A stretch of DNA of 64,000 bases from Bog-756 sp963734395 (GTDB lineage Bacteria; Actinomycetota; Acidimicrobiia; Acidimicrobiales; RAAP-2). Below, in pieces: positions 1 to 7,696 of the stretch. The stretch covers positions 496,001 through 560,000 of the forward strand of contig CAVTGY010000002.1 of assembly GCA_963734395.1 (NCBI GenBank), read 5' to 3'. Under the pieces are notes generated by a model, which worked only from the letters and a program-made list of their open reading frames with translations, was not told the origin of the DNA and did not search any database. Within the stretch, counting starts at the first letter, position 1. Every line of letters starts with the position of its first letter. The position numbers were made by a program, and so were the translations under genes.

Positions 1-742
1 CGGCGACCTCGACACCGAGTTCCGAAGCCGGATCGAGGCCGAGCTCGCGTTGCGCAGGATCGAGCTGGGTGACCCTGACGCCTGGGCGTCGGGTCTGCGG
101 ACCATGATCGAGACTCCGCTCGGGCCGATGGTCGATGAGCTGGCGTTCCGCGACTTCGGGCGCGGCGATCGGCTCGACGAGATGGACTTCGAGCTCCCCC
201 TCATCGGCGGCAACACGCCGTCAGGCGAACTGTCGGTCGTCCGACATCGCCGATGTGCTGCGAACCCATGTGCAGTGCTGACGATGTCCTCGCCGGCTAC
301 GCCGAACGCCTGGCCGACCCCTCGCTCGACCGGACCTTGCGCGGCTATCTCAGCGGCAGTCTCGACCTGGTGCTCCGCCTCCCCGGGCCGCGCTTCGCGG
401 TCGTCGACTACAAGACCAACCGCCTCGGCGGATCGCGAGACCACGACGCCCAGCGCCTGGCACTATCGCCCCGCCGCGCTCACCGCCGAGATGTACCGGG
501 CCCACTACCCGCTCCAGGCCCTGCTGTACACGGTTGCCCTCCACCGCTATCTGAGGTGGCGGCTCCCGGGCTACGACCCCGGACGCAACTTGGCCGGCGC
601 CCTCTACCTGTTCGTGCGGGGAATGAGCAGCCCCGCATTCCCCCGGGTCGGTGACCGGCCGTGTGGCGTGTGGTCGTGGCGACCGCCGCCGGCGCTCGTC
701 GAGTCGCTCAGCGACCTCTTCGACCGGGGCCGACAACGGTGA
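1..742 (+). pseudogene. recB: RecB (exonuclease V beta subunit), C-terminal part, frameshifted
   Basis: This is the 3' end of a RecB-like helicase-nuclease; the gene begins outside the window. The nuclease domain is recognisable by VVDYKTNRLG near 400-430 (Asp and Lys of the RecB nuclease motif) and YPLQALLYTVALHRYL near 510-550. The protein must be read from three segments: frame 2 up to about 240, frame 1 from about 253 to 440, then frame 2 again to the stop at 740-742. No residues look decayed between the breaks, so base-calling errors are more likely than true inactivation. The stop overlaps the recD start, as in an operon. RecB acts with RecC and RecD in double-strand-break repair. Confidence 0.8.
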
Positions 743-2642
743 TGCTGCTCCCCGACCGCGATCCCTACGACGTCGGGTTGGCCCGGCGGGCCGGCGGGCT
801 CCTGCGGTGTTCAACCGAGGCGGGCGTGCTCGGCGGCGGCGGACGTCCACGTGGCCCTGCGACTCGGGGCGCTGGCCGGGACGGACGACGAGTGGGTGCT
901 GCTGGGCGCGGCCCTGGCCGTGCGCTGCCCACGGCTGGGCCATGTGTGCGTGGATCTGACCACCGTTCGCTCCACGGTGAGCGCCGACGCCGACGATCGG
1001 GTGGACCTCCATGCCCTGCCCTGGCCGGGCGCGCGACGAGTGGGTCGACCGGATGCGCGGCCAGTCCGCTGGTGGGCGAGGATCGCCCGTTGCGTCTCGA
1101 GGGCGCCCGGCTGTACCTGGACCGGTACTGGTCGGCGGAGTGCGACGTGGCTGCCGATCTGTTGGCTCGGGCGACGCTGCCGGTCGACGGCGTGGATATC
1201 GAGGTCCTTGCGTCACGGCCTCGGCGCCCTGTTCGACGGGGACGAGGAGCCCGATCTCCAACGGCTGGCCGCGGCAGCCGGCCGTTCTGCGCGGCATGTC
1301 GATCATCGCCGGGGGACCGGGTACCGGCAAGACGACGACCGTCGCCCGTGTTCTGGCGCTCATCGACGAGCAGGCGTCCGCCGCCGGTCGGCGACCGCCC
1401 CTGGTCGCCCTGGCCGCCCCCACCGGCAAGGCCGCGGCCCGACTCGAGGAGGCGGTCAAAGAAGAGGCGCAGCGCCTCCCGATCTCCGCCGAGCAACGGG
1501 GCCGGCTCCTCGGTCTCCAGGGTCAGACCCTCCACCGGCTGCTGGGCTGGAGCCCGAATCACACCCGGTTCCGCCACCACCGGCTCAACCGGCTCGCCCA
1601 CGACGTGGTGGTGGTGGACGAGACCTCCATGGTGTCGCTTTCGCTCATGGCCCGGTTGGTCGAGGCCGTGCGTCCCGACGGCCGGTTGGTCCTCCTCGGC
1701 GATCCCGAGCAGCTGTCTTCGGTGGAGGCGGGTGCGGTGCTCGGCGACCTGGTCGGGCCCGGCCACCTCGGGCCTGCGCATGCGGGAACCGGCGCGGCGG
1801 ACGCTGACCGAGGCCACCGGCCAGGAGCCCGAGGCGACCGCGCCCGATCCCGATACGCCGATCGGCGACGGCATCGTGGTGCTCCGGCGGGTCCACCGCT
1901 TCGGCGGGGCCATCGCCAACCTGGCCGACGCCATCCGGCAGGGCGACGCCGATGCCACGTTGGCACTTCTCCAACAGGAGGCGGGCCGAGGTCCACTGGC
2001 TCCCGGTCGACATCGCAGCGGCGCCGGAGCTGCTCGGCGACGTGCGCACGGGCCGCAGTAACCGCCGGCCGACAGGTCTGGGAGGCGGCCCGAGAGGGCC
2101 GGGCCACCGACGCCATCGCCGCGCTCGGGTCCTTTCGCCTGTTGTGCGCCCACCGGCGGGGTCCCGAAGGAGCGACCGATCTGGACCTCGAGGGTCGAAG
2201 GTTGGTTGAGGACGGAGATCGAGGGCTTCGGCACCGAGGGGCCGTGGTACACCGGTCGACCGTTGCTGGTGACGGCCAACGACTACAGCCTCCGCCTCTA
2301 CAACGGCGACACCGGGGTGGTGGTGACCAATGTCGGGGCCGGGTCGTTGCCGCCTTCGAACGGGGTAGCGATGTGGTGGAAGTCAGTCCGTCACGGCTGG
2401 CATCGGTCGACACCGTCTACGCCATGACCGTCCACAAGGCGCAGGGCTCCCAGTTCGACACGGTGGCCGTCTTGCTCCCGGGTCCCGACTCACCCATCCT
2501 CACCAGGGAGCTCCTGTACACCGGGGTGACCCGGGGTCGAAGCCGGGTCATCGTGGCCGGTACCGAAGAAGCCATCCGAACCGCGGTCGAACGTCCAATC
2601 ACCCGCTCATCGGGGCTCCGATCTCGCCTGTGGGGTGTTTGA
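742..2642 (+). pseudogene. recD: RecD (exonuclease V alpha subunit), about ten frame breaks
   Basis: The RecD helicase can be pieced together over its whole length from all three forward frames. Walker A is GGPGTGKTTT (near 1310-1340), Walker B is VVVVDETSMVS (near 1605-1630), followed by GDPEQLSSVEAGAVLGDL, HRFGGAIANLADAIRQGD, and the C-terminal VYAMTVHKAQGSQFDT with YTGVTRGRS. Frame changes fall near 790-840, 1030, 1075, 1205, 1285, 1790, 1975, 2060, 2200 and 2345, mostly at G or C runs. Some pairs compensate within a few bases (near 806-820). The start ATG 742 overlaps the recB stop as TGATG. Conserved motifs in every segment argue for sequence error; a genuine pseudogene cannot be excluded without reads. 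Confidence 0.85.
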
Positions 2643-2706
2643 GCGACCCACACCGGCTTGGGGACAGGATCAGGGCCATCGCGATTCGTTGACGATGTTG
2701 ATTCGC

Positions 2707-3378
2707 TCAGCGTTGTTGTCCGCCGCCGACGTCACGATCGGACTGCGCGATGCGGACATGGGTAACGGCTGGCGAACATACGTGTTCGACACAGCGGTAG
2801 TTACCAGTGGAGCCGAGATCGTCGAAGAGTCGCTCGCCGCTACCCAGCAAGACAGGCACAATCACAACATGCATTTCATCGATTAGCGAAGCACGAAGGT
2901 ACTGCCTGATGGTGGCTGCGCCACCGCCGACCAGGACATCATGGTCCCGGGCTGCTTCGAAGGCTGCAGTGAGAGCTGCTTCGATCCCACCGTCAACGAA
3001 ATGGAAGGTTGTTCCCCCCTGCATTTCGATAGGAGCATGCGGTTGGTGAGTGAGCACGAAGACTGGGTGATGAAAGGGAGGATCCTCTCCCCACCAGCCC
3101 GTCCACTCGCTGTCGCCCCACGGGCCACGTATCGGGCCGAACATGTTCCTACCCATGATGGTGGCACCCACACCAGATTCCCGCTCCGAGAAGAAGTCGT
3201 CGTCGAGTCCCTCACTACCGCCTTCTCTGCCGATCATCTGACTGCCGCTGCGGGTGGCGAAGATCCATTCGTGGAGCTGAGTGCCCCCAACACCGAGCGG
3301 ATGGTCGAGATCCTGGTGGGGCCCGGAGGCGTAACCGTCGAGCGAGATCGAGAAGTTGCGCACGAGCAATCTTGACAT
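2707..3378 (-). CDS. RibD C-terminal/dihydrofolate reductase-like protein
   Basis: A 223-residue protein of the RibD-type reductase fold, the family of single-domain NADPH-dependent reductases often annotated dihydrofolate reductase family protein. The N-terminus LVRNFSISLDGYASGP, the GATIMGRNMFGP segment, DVLVGGGAATIRQYL (nucleotide binding) and the ending IDEMHVVIVPVLLGSGERLFDDL are typical. AAGGAGGA lies just upstream of the ATG and fixes the start. The last ten or so residues run past the usual family end. The substrate is unknown. It stands alone, facing the recD 3' end. Confidence 0.85.
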   Translation of the reverse strand: MSRLLVRNFSISLDGYASGPHQDLDHPLGVGGTQLHEWIFATRSGSQMIGREGGSEGLDDDFFSERESGVGATIMGRNMFGPIRGPWGDSEWTGWWGEDPPFHHPVFVLTHQPHAPIEMQGGTTFHFVDGGIEAALTAAFEAARDHDVLVGGGAATIRQYLRASLIDEMHVVIVPVLLGSGERLFDDLGSTGNYRCVEHVCSPAVTHVRIAQSDRDVGGGQQR

Positions 3379-3462
3379 TGACTCCTCCTTCTGTTCGCTC
3401 CCATCATGACTGGGCTCGCCACACTCCGGCTAGCAAATCGTTGAGCTACGAACTGACCTCGG

Positions 3463-3495
3463 GTGTCCCGAACGCCGGCTCGGGGCGCATTATCG
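3463..3495 (+). repeat. HP-A hairpin repeat copy
   Basis: Dispersed repeat copy reading gtgtcccg...gccggctcgggg, then gcattatcg. It matches the CACCGG-centred copies listed later. It lies in the gap between the RibD-like gene and the TetR gene. Confidence 0.45.
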
Positions 3496-3585
3496 ACCGG
3501 CGGGTGCTTGCCGGTAGTTACTGTTCTTGACCGGTACTTGAGGGGGTCGTCTTTCTTTGCCGGGTGGCGTTATGAGCGTTATGAG

Positions 3586-4182
3586 CTAGTGCGAAGGTCC
3601 AAGCACAGTGTCGACTAGGTCGTCAGCACGCTCTGGCTCGAACGGTTCGCTTGTCATTAGCCGGCAGTAGATGATTGGGCCGAGCAATGCCATTGCCGCC
3701 AGTTCTGGATTGAGATGCTCCGGGAAGTCACCAGAGGCAACTCCTTGTTCGATCACATCAATCAGGCTTTGCCGGCGCTCGGCGGAATAGTTGTGGTGAA
3801 AGGTCCGAAGCCTTTGATCCCGCTCCGCACCTTCGATAAGCGCTGGGATGCACACCGAAAAGGTCGAGTCGACGAAGATCTGAGCCACGTGACGTACCAG
3901 CGAACAAACCTTCTCCCGGGGTGACCCAGTGTCCGTGTCCGGGACCATCTGCACGTGAAACGTTTCAAACGCATCTGCGATCAGCATCAACTTGTCGGAC
4001 CAATATCGATAGATCGTGGACTTGCCCACACCGGCACGGGAGGCGACGGATTCAATTCTGAACATTCCGTAGCCAACTTCGCCAAGTTCATCGAGGGCAG
4101 CCTGGAGGATGACCTGCCTGGATCGCTCAATCCGAGGGTCGATGTTCTCTCTCGCCTGCGTGGTCCGGGAGTCCGATGTCAT
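3586..4182 (-). CDS. TetR/AcrR family transcriptional regulator
   Basis: A 198-residue TetR-family repressor. The N-terminal HTH is clear: RSRQVILQAALDELGEVGYG, then IESVASRAGVGKSTIYRYW at about residues 43-62. The C-terminal part is the variable ligand-binding region (TetR_C-like, with LAAMALLGPIIYCRLM). It is divergent from the VOC gene at 4297 with a gap of 114 bases that holds a promoter and a direct repeat, so it probably regulates itself and that gene. The ligand is unknown. Confidence 0.9.
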   Translation of the reverse strand: MTSDSRTTQARENIDPRIERSRQVILQAALDELGEVGYGMFRIESVASRAGVGKSTIYRYWSDKLMLIADAFETFHVQMVPDTDTGSPREKVCSLVRHVAQIFVDSTFSVCIPALIEGAERDQRLRTFHHNYSAERRQSLIDVIEQGVASGDFPEHLNPELAAMALLGPIIYCRLMTSEPFEPERADDLVDTVLGPSH

Positions 4183-4230
4183 GGCATGACCTGCAACCCT
4201 CCATCCGAGGTGAAGGCCAGGCTATAGCTT

Positions 4231-4266
4231 CGAGACGTTGACGTATCGCTCCGAAACGCTTACGTT
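4231..4266 (+). promoter_or_regulatory. Promoter and candidate TetR operator for the VOC gene
   Basis: A -35 TTGACG (4238-4243), a 17-base spacer and a -10-like TACGTT (4261-4266) point to the VOC gene at 4297. Two similar half-sites, cgagacgttgacgta and cgaaacgcttacgtt, start 21 bases apart (4231 and 4252), two helical turns, with 11 of 16 positions equal. This is inferred to be the binding site of the divergent TetR protein. Confidence 0.5.
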
Positions 4267-4296
4267 CTACAGTTGAACCGAGGCAAGGAGAAAGCC

Positions 4297-4701
4297 ATGG
4301 CTACCGTGAGTGTCCGCTACATCGTGAACGACGTGGACGAGGCGATCGCCTTCTACTGCCGGCAGCTTGACTTCAAAGAGGAGATGCATCCCGCCCCCAC
4401 CTTCGCCATGCTTTCCCGAGGAGATCTTCGTCTCGTGCTCAGCGCAACCGGCGGAGGGCCAGGGGGTGGTCAGGCCATGCCGGACGGCTCCTTGCCACAG
4501 CCTGGCGGCTGGAACCGGTTCTCGATTGAGGTCCCGAATCTGGATGCCACAGTTGAGGCACTCCAATCCAGTGGTGCACGCTTTCGCAACGATGTTGTCA
4601 CGGGTGTAGGTGGCAAGCAGATTCTGCTTGAAGATCCTTCAGGCAACCCGATCGAGCTATTTGAGCCCTTGTTGCCCGAGGCCTCATTGCGCTCTTCGTA
4701 G
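4297..4701 (+). CDS. VOC family (glyoxalase/bleomycin resistance-like) protein
   Basis: A 134-residue vicinal-oxygen-chelate protein. It shows the paired beta-alpha-beta-beta-beta pattern: VRYIVNDVDEAIAFYCRQLDF at the start and NRFSIEVPNLDATVEALQSSGARF with LLEDPSGNPIELFEP in the second half; the Glu of IELFEP is the usual metal-ligand position. AAGGAG at 4285-4290 selects the ATG at 4297 over a TTG upstream. It is divergent from a TetR gene and likely under its control. VOC proteins include glyoxalases, dioxygenases and resistance proteins; the substrate cannot be read from sequence. Confidence 0.9.
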   Translation: MATVSVRYIVNDVDEAIAFYCRQLDFKEEMHPAPTFAMLSRGDLRLVLSATGGGPGGGQAMPDGSLPQPGGWNRFSIEVPNLDATVEALQSSGARFRNDVVTGVGGKQILLEDPSGNPIELFEPLLPEASLRSS

Positions 4702-4791
4702 CCTCCTGTCGTCGTTGTCGCACTGCCTTGCCCCAAAGCTCGGTCGATCCTGTGGCGAAGCCTGCCCTGATCACATCAGGTAGGGGGCCGC

Positions 4792-5304
4792 TCAGTCGCT
4801 ACGCGTTGCTTGCTCAAGTCGACTTCGTACCTCAGCCGAATCCACACCAAGTGCACGCAGCAGTATCGCGGCGGGGTCAGGTGATTCCAGATCGAGAACC
4901 CGAGAGAGTACTTGCTGGGGAGTGATGTGTTTGCCGCGTCGCATGGGCTTTCCCGCATCCTGGAGTACTCGCTTCGCGGCCGGAGTCATCCGAATGCGGT
5001 CCTGTACCACGGCCTTGATGGTTGGCCTCTTTGGAACTGGATGCATCTGCAGTGGCGGCGCGTCGATGCCTTGCGCAACTCCCAGAGCACCGAGCGCCTC
5101 TCTGTCAAGCGAATCAAGACGGTCTCGAGCCTCCGGCAAACTCACTCCCAACTCGGCTTCGATTTCCGGTTCCTCCAGCAAACCCAGTAGTAGGTGATCA
5201 GTACCCGCTCTTCGATCACCTCGTCGGCGTGCCTCCTCACTGGCCCACATGTACGTGGTCCAAGGGTGATAGGTGCGTGGTTCTGCAGACCCTGTGGCCG
5301 CCAT
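4792..5304 (-). CDS. Clp N-terminal (Clp-N repeat) domain protein
   Basis: A 170-residue protein with two Clp-N-like repeats and no AAA+ ATPase domain. The first holds TYMWASEEARRRGDRRAGTD and HLLLGLLEEPE; the second holds RIRMTPAAKRVLQDAGK and HITPQQVLSRVLDLESPDPAAILLRALG. In ClpA/C/B this domain binds substrates or adaptors, so a free-standing copy may act as an adaptor or sensor (inference). Its ATG shares one base with the stop of the HTH gene (TGATG), with GGAG inside the upstream gene, so the two are translationally coupled. Confidence 0.85.
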   Translation of the reverse strand: MAATGSAEPRTYHPWTTYMWASEEARRRGDRRAGTDHLLLGLLEEPEIEAELGVSLPEARDRLDSLDREALGALGVAQGIDAPPLQMHPVPKRPTIKAVVQDRIRMTPAAKRVLQDAGKPMRRGKHITPQQVLSRVLDLESPDPAAILLRALGVDSAEVRSRLEQATRSD

Positions 5305-5513
5305 CAGGACTCCTTTCCATACTTTGTGTGCACTGACTGCCTGGTGACTCCGAGGGCGTCACCGATTTGCTGCCAGGACCAGCCCTCCTTTCGGGCGGCG
5401 GCGACATGGCTCGCCTCGACCCTTTCGGCCAACCGGTGCAGAGCCAACGATGCCCTAAGCCCCACTTCCGGATCGTCGGCCAGGACGTTCTCGCCATTTT
5501 CCTCAACCTTCAC
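5304..5513 (-). CDS. Small HTH protein coupled to the Clp-N gene
   Basis: A 69-residue protein with a C-terminal helix-turn-helix: EASHVAAARKEGWSWQQIGD, then ALGVTRQSVHTKYGK. It is the first gene of a two-gene unit with the Clp-N protein. A 16-base inverted repeat overlaps its promoter, so autoregulation is likely. The pairing suggests a regulator whose activity or stability is set by the Clp-N partner; this is inference. Confidence 0.8.
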   Translation of the reverse strand: MKVEENGENVLADDPEVGLRASLALHRLAERVEASHVAAARKEGWSWQQIGDALGVTRQSVHTKYGKES

Positions 5514-5518
5514 AAGCG

Positions 5519-5560
5519 TCAGTTTAGATTGACAACCCCTAGTATGTCAACTTAAACTGA
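5519..5560 (-). promoter_or_regulatory. Inverted-repeat operator over the HTH/Clp-N promoter
   Basis: Arms TCAGTTTAGATTGACA (5519-5534) and TGTCAACTTAAACTGA (5545-5560) pair at 14 of 16 positions around a 10-base spacer. On the minus strand TTGACA (5550-5545) makes a good -35, and a TAAACT-like -10 follows after 17-18 bases, so the promoter lies inside the palindrome. Confidence 0.75.
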
Positions 5561-5564
5561 CAAC

Positions 5565-5609
5565 TGGTGTACACGGTGTACGGGGTGTACAGGGTGTACA
5601 GGGTGTGGC
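5565..5609 (+). repeat. Five 9-base iterons with a GTGTAC core
   Basis: Five consecutive 9-mers of the form (t/c/g)ggtgtac(a/g) run from 5565 to 5609; the last is degenerate. Units contain the self-complementary hexamer TGTACA, so the array is a series of small palindromes at 9-base spacing. It lies just upstream of the Clp-N/HTH operator and abuts an HP-B repeat. Confidence 0.75.
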
Positions 5610-5610
5610 C

Positions 5611-5660
5611 CCTGACCAATGAGCGGGGCAGTTATCGAGTGCCACCGACCGGCACCATGG
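5611..5660 (+). repeat. HP-B repeat copy with downstream extension
   Basis: Reads cctgaccaatgagcggggca then gttatcg, followed by gtgccaccgaccggcac. The same order of blocks recurs near 28703, 31063 and 40519. Confidence 0.6.
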
Positions 5661-5725
5661 GACAGTCAGCCACGGTTCCCGTGCCGAACGATACCCGCAG
5701 GCATGAGCACTAACTCGGAATCGCC

Positions 5726-6226
5726 TCAGGCAGGCTCCGAGCCCTCAACAGATGCGGAGTGCAGTCGATTCATTGCATCGACATCGTTGGGAGTGGCGGG
5801 CCGGACGGAGGGCCACCCGAACGCGTTCAGCAAACAGACAAACTGCTTCTCCTCGCCTTTGGCAAGAGAAACATGGAGTTTCCTCGATCGCCGCAAGCCC
5901 CCGAGGAAGTGCAGACTCAACGAATGTTCCCTAGGTGAGACCTGGTACACCTTGATTTGCTCGGGAGCGATGGCACCCACCTTCGCGCTGTCGAGGAAGA
6001 CGCTGACAACACCACCCTTACCGATTGCAGGGCTTCGGCGTTGGGCCCGGTCCCGGCCGAGCCGGGATGCGGCCCGGGCCACAACCAGGGTCGGAAAGCC
6101 TGGCCAAATTCGATTCGGGGCCCGCCACAATTGGATGGTTGCTCCAACCTCGTCATCCATGCCCAGCGACGTGTCTCCACCCCTGGTTGCCGCGACAACA
6201 TCGGATCTTTCACGATCGTGGTTCAT
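5726..6226 (-). CDS. Hypothetical protein with a PEGA-like beta-sandwich C-terminal half
   Basis: A 166-residue protein not assigned to a named family. The C-terminal half (VVSVFLDSAKVGAIAPEQIK, then VSPREHSLSLHF, SRKLHVSLAKGEEKQFVC) has the spacing of small domains that read DGxxVG...PGxHxV...SxxxxVxLxxGE, which I would expect to fold as a beta-sandwich. The start at 6226 has AGGAC just upstream; a later ATG at 6160 (MDDEVGATIQ) is possible. It stands alone on the minus strand. Confidence 0.5.
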   Translation of the reverse strand: MNHDRERSDVVAATRGGDTSLGMDDEVGATIQLWRAPNRIWPGFPTLVVARAASRLGRDRAQRRSPAIGKGGVVSVFLDSAKVGAIAPEQIKVYQVSPREHSLSLHFLGGLRRSRKLHVSLAKGEEKQFVCLLNAFGWPSVRPATPNDVDAMNRLHSASVEGSEPA

Positions 6227-6420
6227 GGTCCTGTCTTACACCGATCGGCGTGAGAAGAACAGCAACAAGCTGATGAAACGACGCCTCCGTATGCTTGGCC
6301 ACCGTGGCGACCATCGACGAACTCGCAGCGGCCCAGAGGCCCTATATCTCTGTTGGTCGGCAGTCGGGCCCTACCGGGTGACTGTCAAGGGCCTGAGCTG
6401 GGCGATCCCGAGCCCAGCAC

Positions 6421-6645
6421 CTAATTTCCTGGTGCAGAAGTGCCGGATGGGAGCCATCGGCTAGGAGGTGGGTAGACGAACCGGGCGATGGTTCCCGAGA
6501 CCCAGGCGATGACCCATCCAGCAAATACCAGGAGAACAGTATGAGTCTTGTCACTCTTCCCCTGCGCTGCCACAACAGCCAAAATGATGGCCCAGACCAC
6601 GAAGCAGCCGATGCTGTATATCCAGTAGTTCCGATATTTCGTCAT
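6421..6645 (-). CDS. Small membrane protein, two predicted TM segments
   Basis: A 74-residue protein starting MTKYRNYWIYSIG. Hydrophobic segments WIYSIGCFVVWAIILAVVAA and TVLLVFAGWVIAWVSGTIA suggest two membrane helices. I do not recognise a family. The start at 6645 is preferred over a GTG/ATG further upstream because that extension is proline-rich and reaches across the divergent gene at 6721. Confidence 0.55.
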   Translation of the reverse strand: MTKYRNYWIYSIGCFVVWAIILAVVAAQGKSDKTHTVLLVFAGWVIAWVSGTIARFVYPPPSRWLPSGTSAPGN

Positions 6646-6720
6646 GTTGCCAGTATGCGTCTGGGGACCCTGTTCCGGAACGCCGGGGGGTGGGACGGTG
6701 TTCGGACGTACGATCATGCC

Positions 6721-6930
6721 GTGAGACGTTGGAAGCCAAGCGGCCCAGTCCTGGTAGTCCTAGCGATTCTCCACATCATCGTGACCGCGATCACACTGTG
6801 GGATCTCAGCCAACGAAGTGACGCCGAGGTTCGTGGACCACGCTGGTTCTGGCGAGTGCTCACCCCGCTGCAGATGGGCAACTCGGCGATTTATTGGCTG
6901 GTGGGTCGAAAGAGCAGCACGAATCCCTAG
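6721..6930 (+). CDS. PLDc_N-like small membrane protein
   Basis: A 69-residue protein resembling the phospholipase D-nuclease N-terminal (PLDc_N) domain: a hydrophobic helix (GPVLVVLAILHIIVTAITLW), then DLSQRSDAEVRGPRWFWRVL and a second helix ending AIYWLVGRK. The pattern DL..R...VRG..WFW...GN..IYWLVGRK is diagnostic. It starts at GTG 6721 and is divergent from the small membrane gene at 6645. In full-length proteins this domain precedes cardiolipin-synthase catalytic domains; alone it has no assigned role. Confidence 0.75.
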   Translation: MRRWKPSGPVLVVLAILHIIVTAITLWDLSQRSDAEVRGPRWFWRVLTPLQMGNSAIYWLVGRKSSTNP

Positions 6931-6956
6931 GTCGGAACCTCTGTTAAACCTTCGGG

Positions 6957-6985
6957 ACTGCCCCGTTCACCGGGAGCGGGGCAGT
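6957..6985 (+). repeat. HP-type hairpin (also a possible terminator)
   Basis: A perfect 9-base stem, ACTGCCCCG (6957-6965) with CGGGGCAGT (6977-6985), encloses an 11-base loop containing CACCGG. It starts 26 bases after the PLDc_N-like stop, lacks a T-run, and combines HP-A loop and HP-B stem features. Confidence 0.7.
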
Positions 6986-7033
6986 TGGCTGTCGTGGATC
7001 TCTCGACGACGATCGAATAACCTGCTTTCGAAA

Positions 7034-7696
7034 GTGACTTCTCCGTCCCAACTCTCCCCGATTCGTCACCCGAGTGTCGTCGCGTTCGATCTTCCTCAAC
7101 TGATCGGAGCCATCGCTGAGGTCGAATCGGAACTTGGCGCTCGTGCTGCCTTGGATCAGAACAGGTGCCGCGGGTACTTCCCGGCGCTCAACGGCGTTCG
7201 AGGGATTGATGACGATCTACCAGCGTGCCGGGCATTCGCGACCTGCTTACCCGTGATTAGACACAGTGACGCTGACTATCAGTTCAACTTTATCCGACTG
7301 TCCCTAACGCAGCAGACCACCGACCCGGCCTACCATCTCGATTCGGACGCAGCTACAGCGGTTAGTGGCGATATCTCGACGCTCAAACATCGACTCGTCA
7401 CAAGGTTATTGCTCAACCTCAGCTCGAAGAGTGACCGGGCACTGCATTATCTGGATGTCGACCCATGTTGGGTTGATCTAGTAGCGGACGGGTCCTACGT
7501 TCGTGCGACAGACCCGCGGGCCCTCGCGGACCGAACGCTAGTCGCAACGATTCCTGCCCGACGGGGTGTTCATGTTGCCGGACTAGTGTTCGCGGCCAAT
7601 CTAGTTCTGCACTCTGGTGTCGATGACGTGGCGGGTCATTTCGTCGCGGCTTACGGCATCGATGTAATGGACATCGCCGCAGGCTGCCCGGCGTAG
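7034..7696 (+). CDS. Putative Fe(II)/2-oxoglutarate oxygenase-like protein
   Basis: About 220 residues. It is not a confident family match, but YHLDSDA (His-X-Asp), the strand RLVTRLLLNLSSKSDRALHY and a distal His in VLHSGVDDVAGHF look like the double-stranded beta-helix iron site of 2-oxoglutarate oxygenases, with IPARRGVHVAG possibly near the cosubstrate. The reading frame stays open from 6818; GTG 7034 is a guess because no clear ribosome site is seen. The 3' end overlaps the tail of the oppositely oriented TauD-like gene by 46 bases. Confidence 0.5.
   Translation: MTSPSQLSPIRHPSVVAFDLPQLIGAIAEVESELGARAALDQNRCRGYFPALNGVRGIDDDLPACRAFATCLPVIRHSDADYQFNFIRLSLTQQTTDPAYHLDSDAATAVSGDISTLKHRLVTRLLLNLSSKSDRALHYLDVDPCWVDLVADGSYVRATDPRALADRTLVATIPARRGVHVAGLVFAANLVLHSGVDDVAGHFVAAYGIDVMDIAAGCPA

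Noticed and set aside
5565..5609. CRISPR or replication origin iterons
   Set aside because: Units are 9 bases with no spacers, and no rep or dnaA-type gene or DnaA boxes lie nearby.
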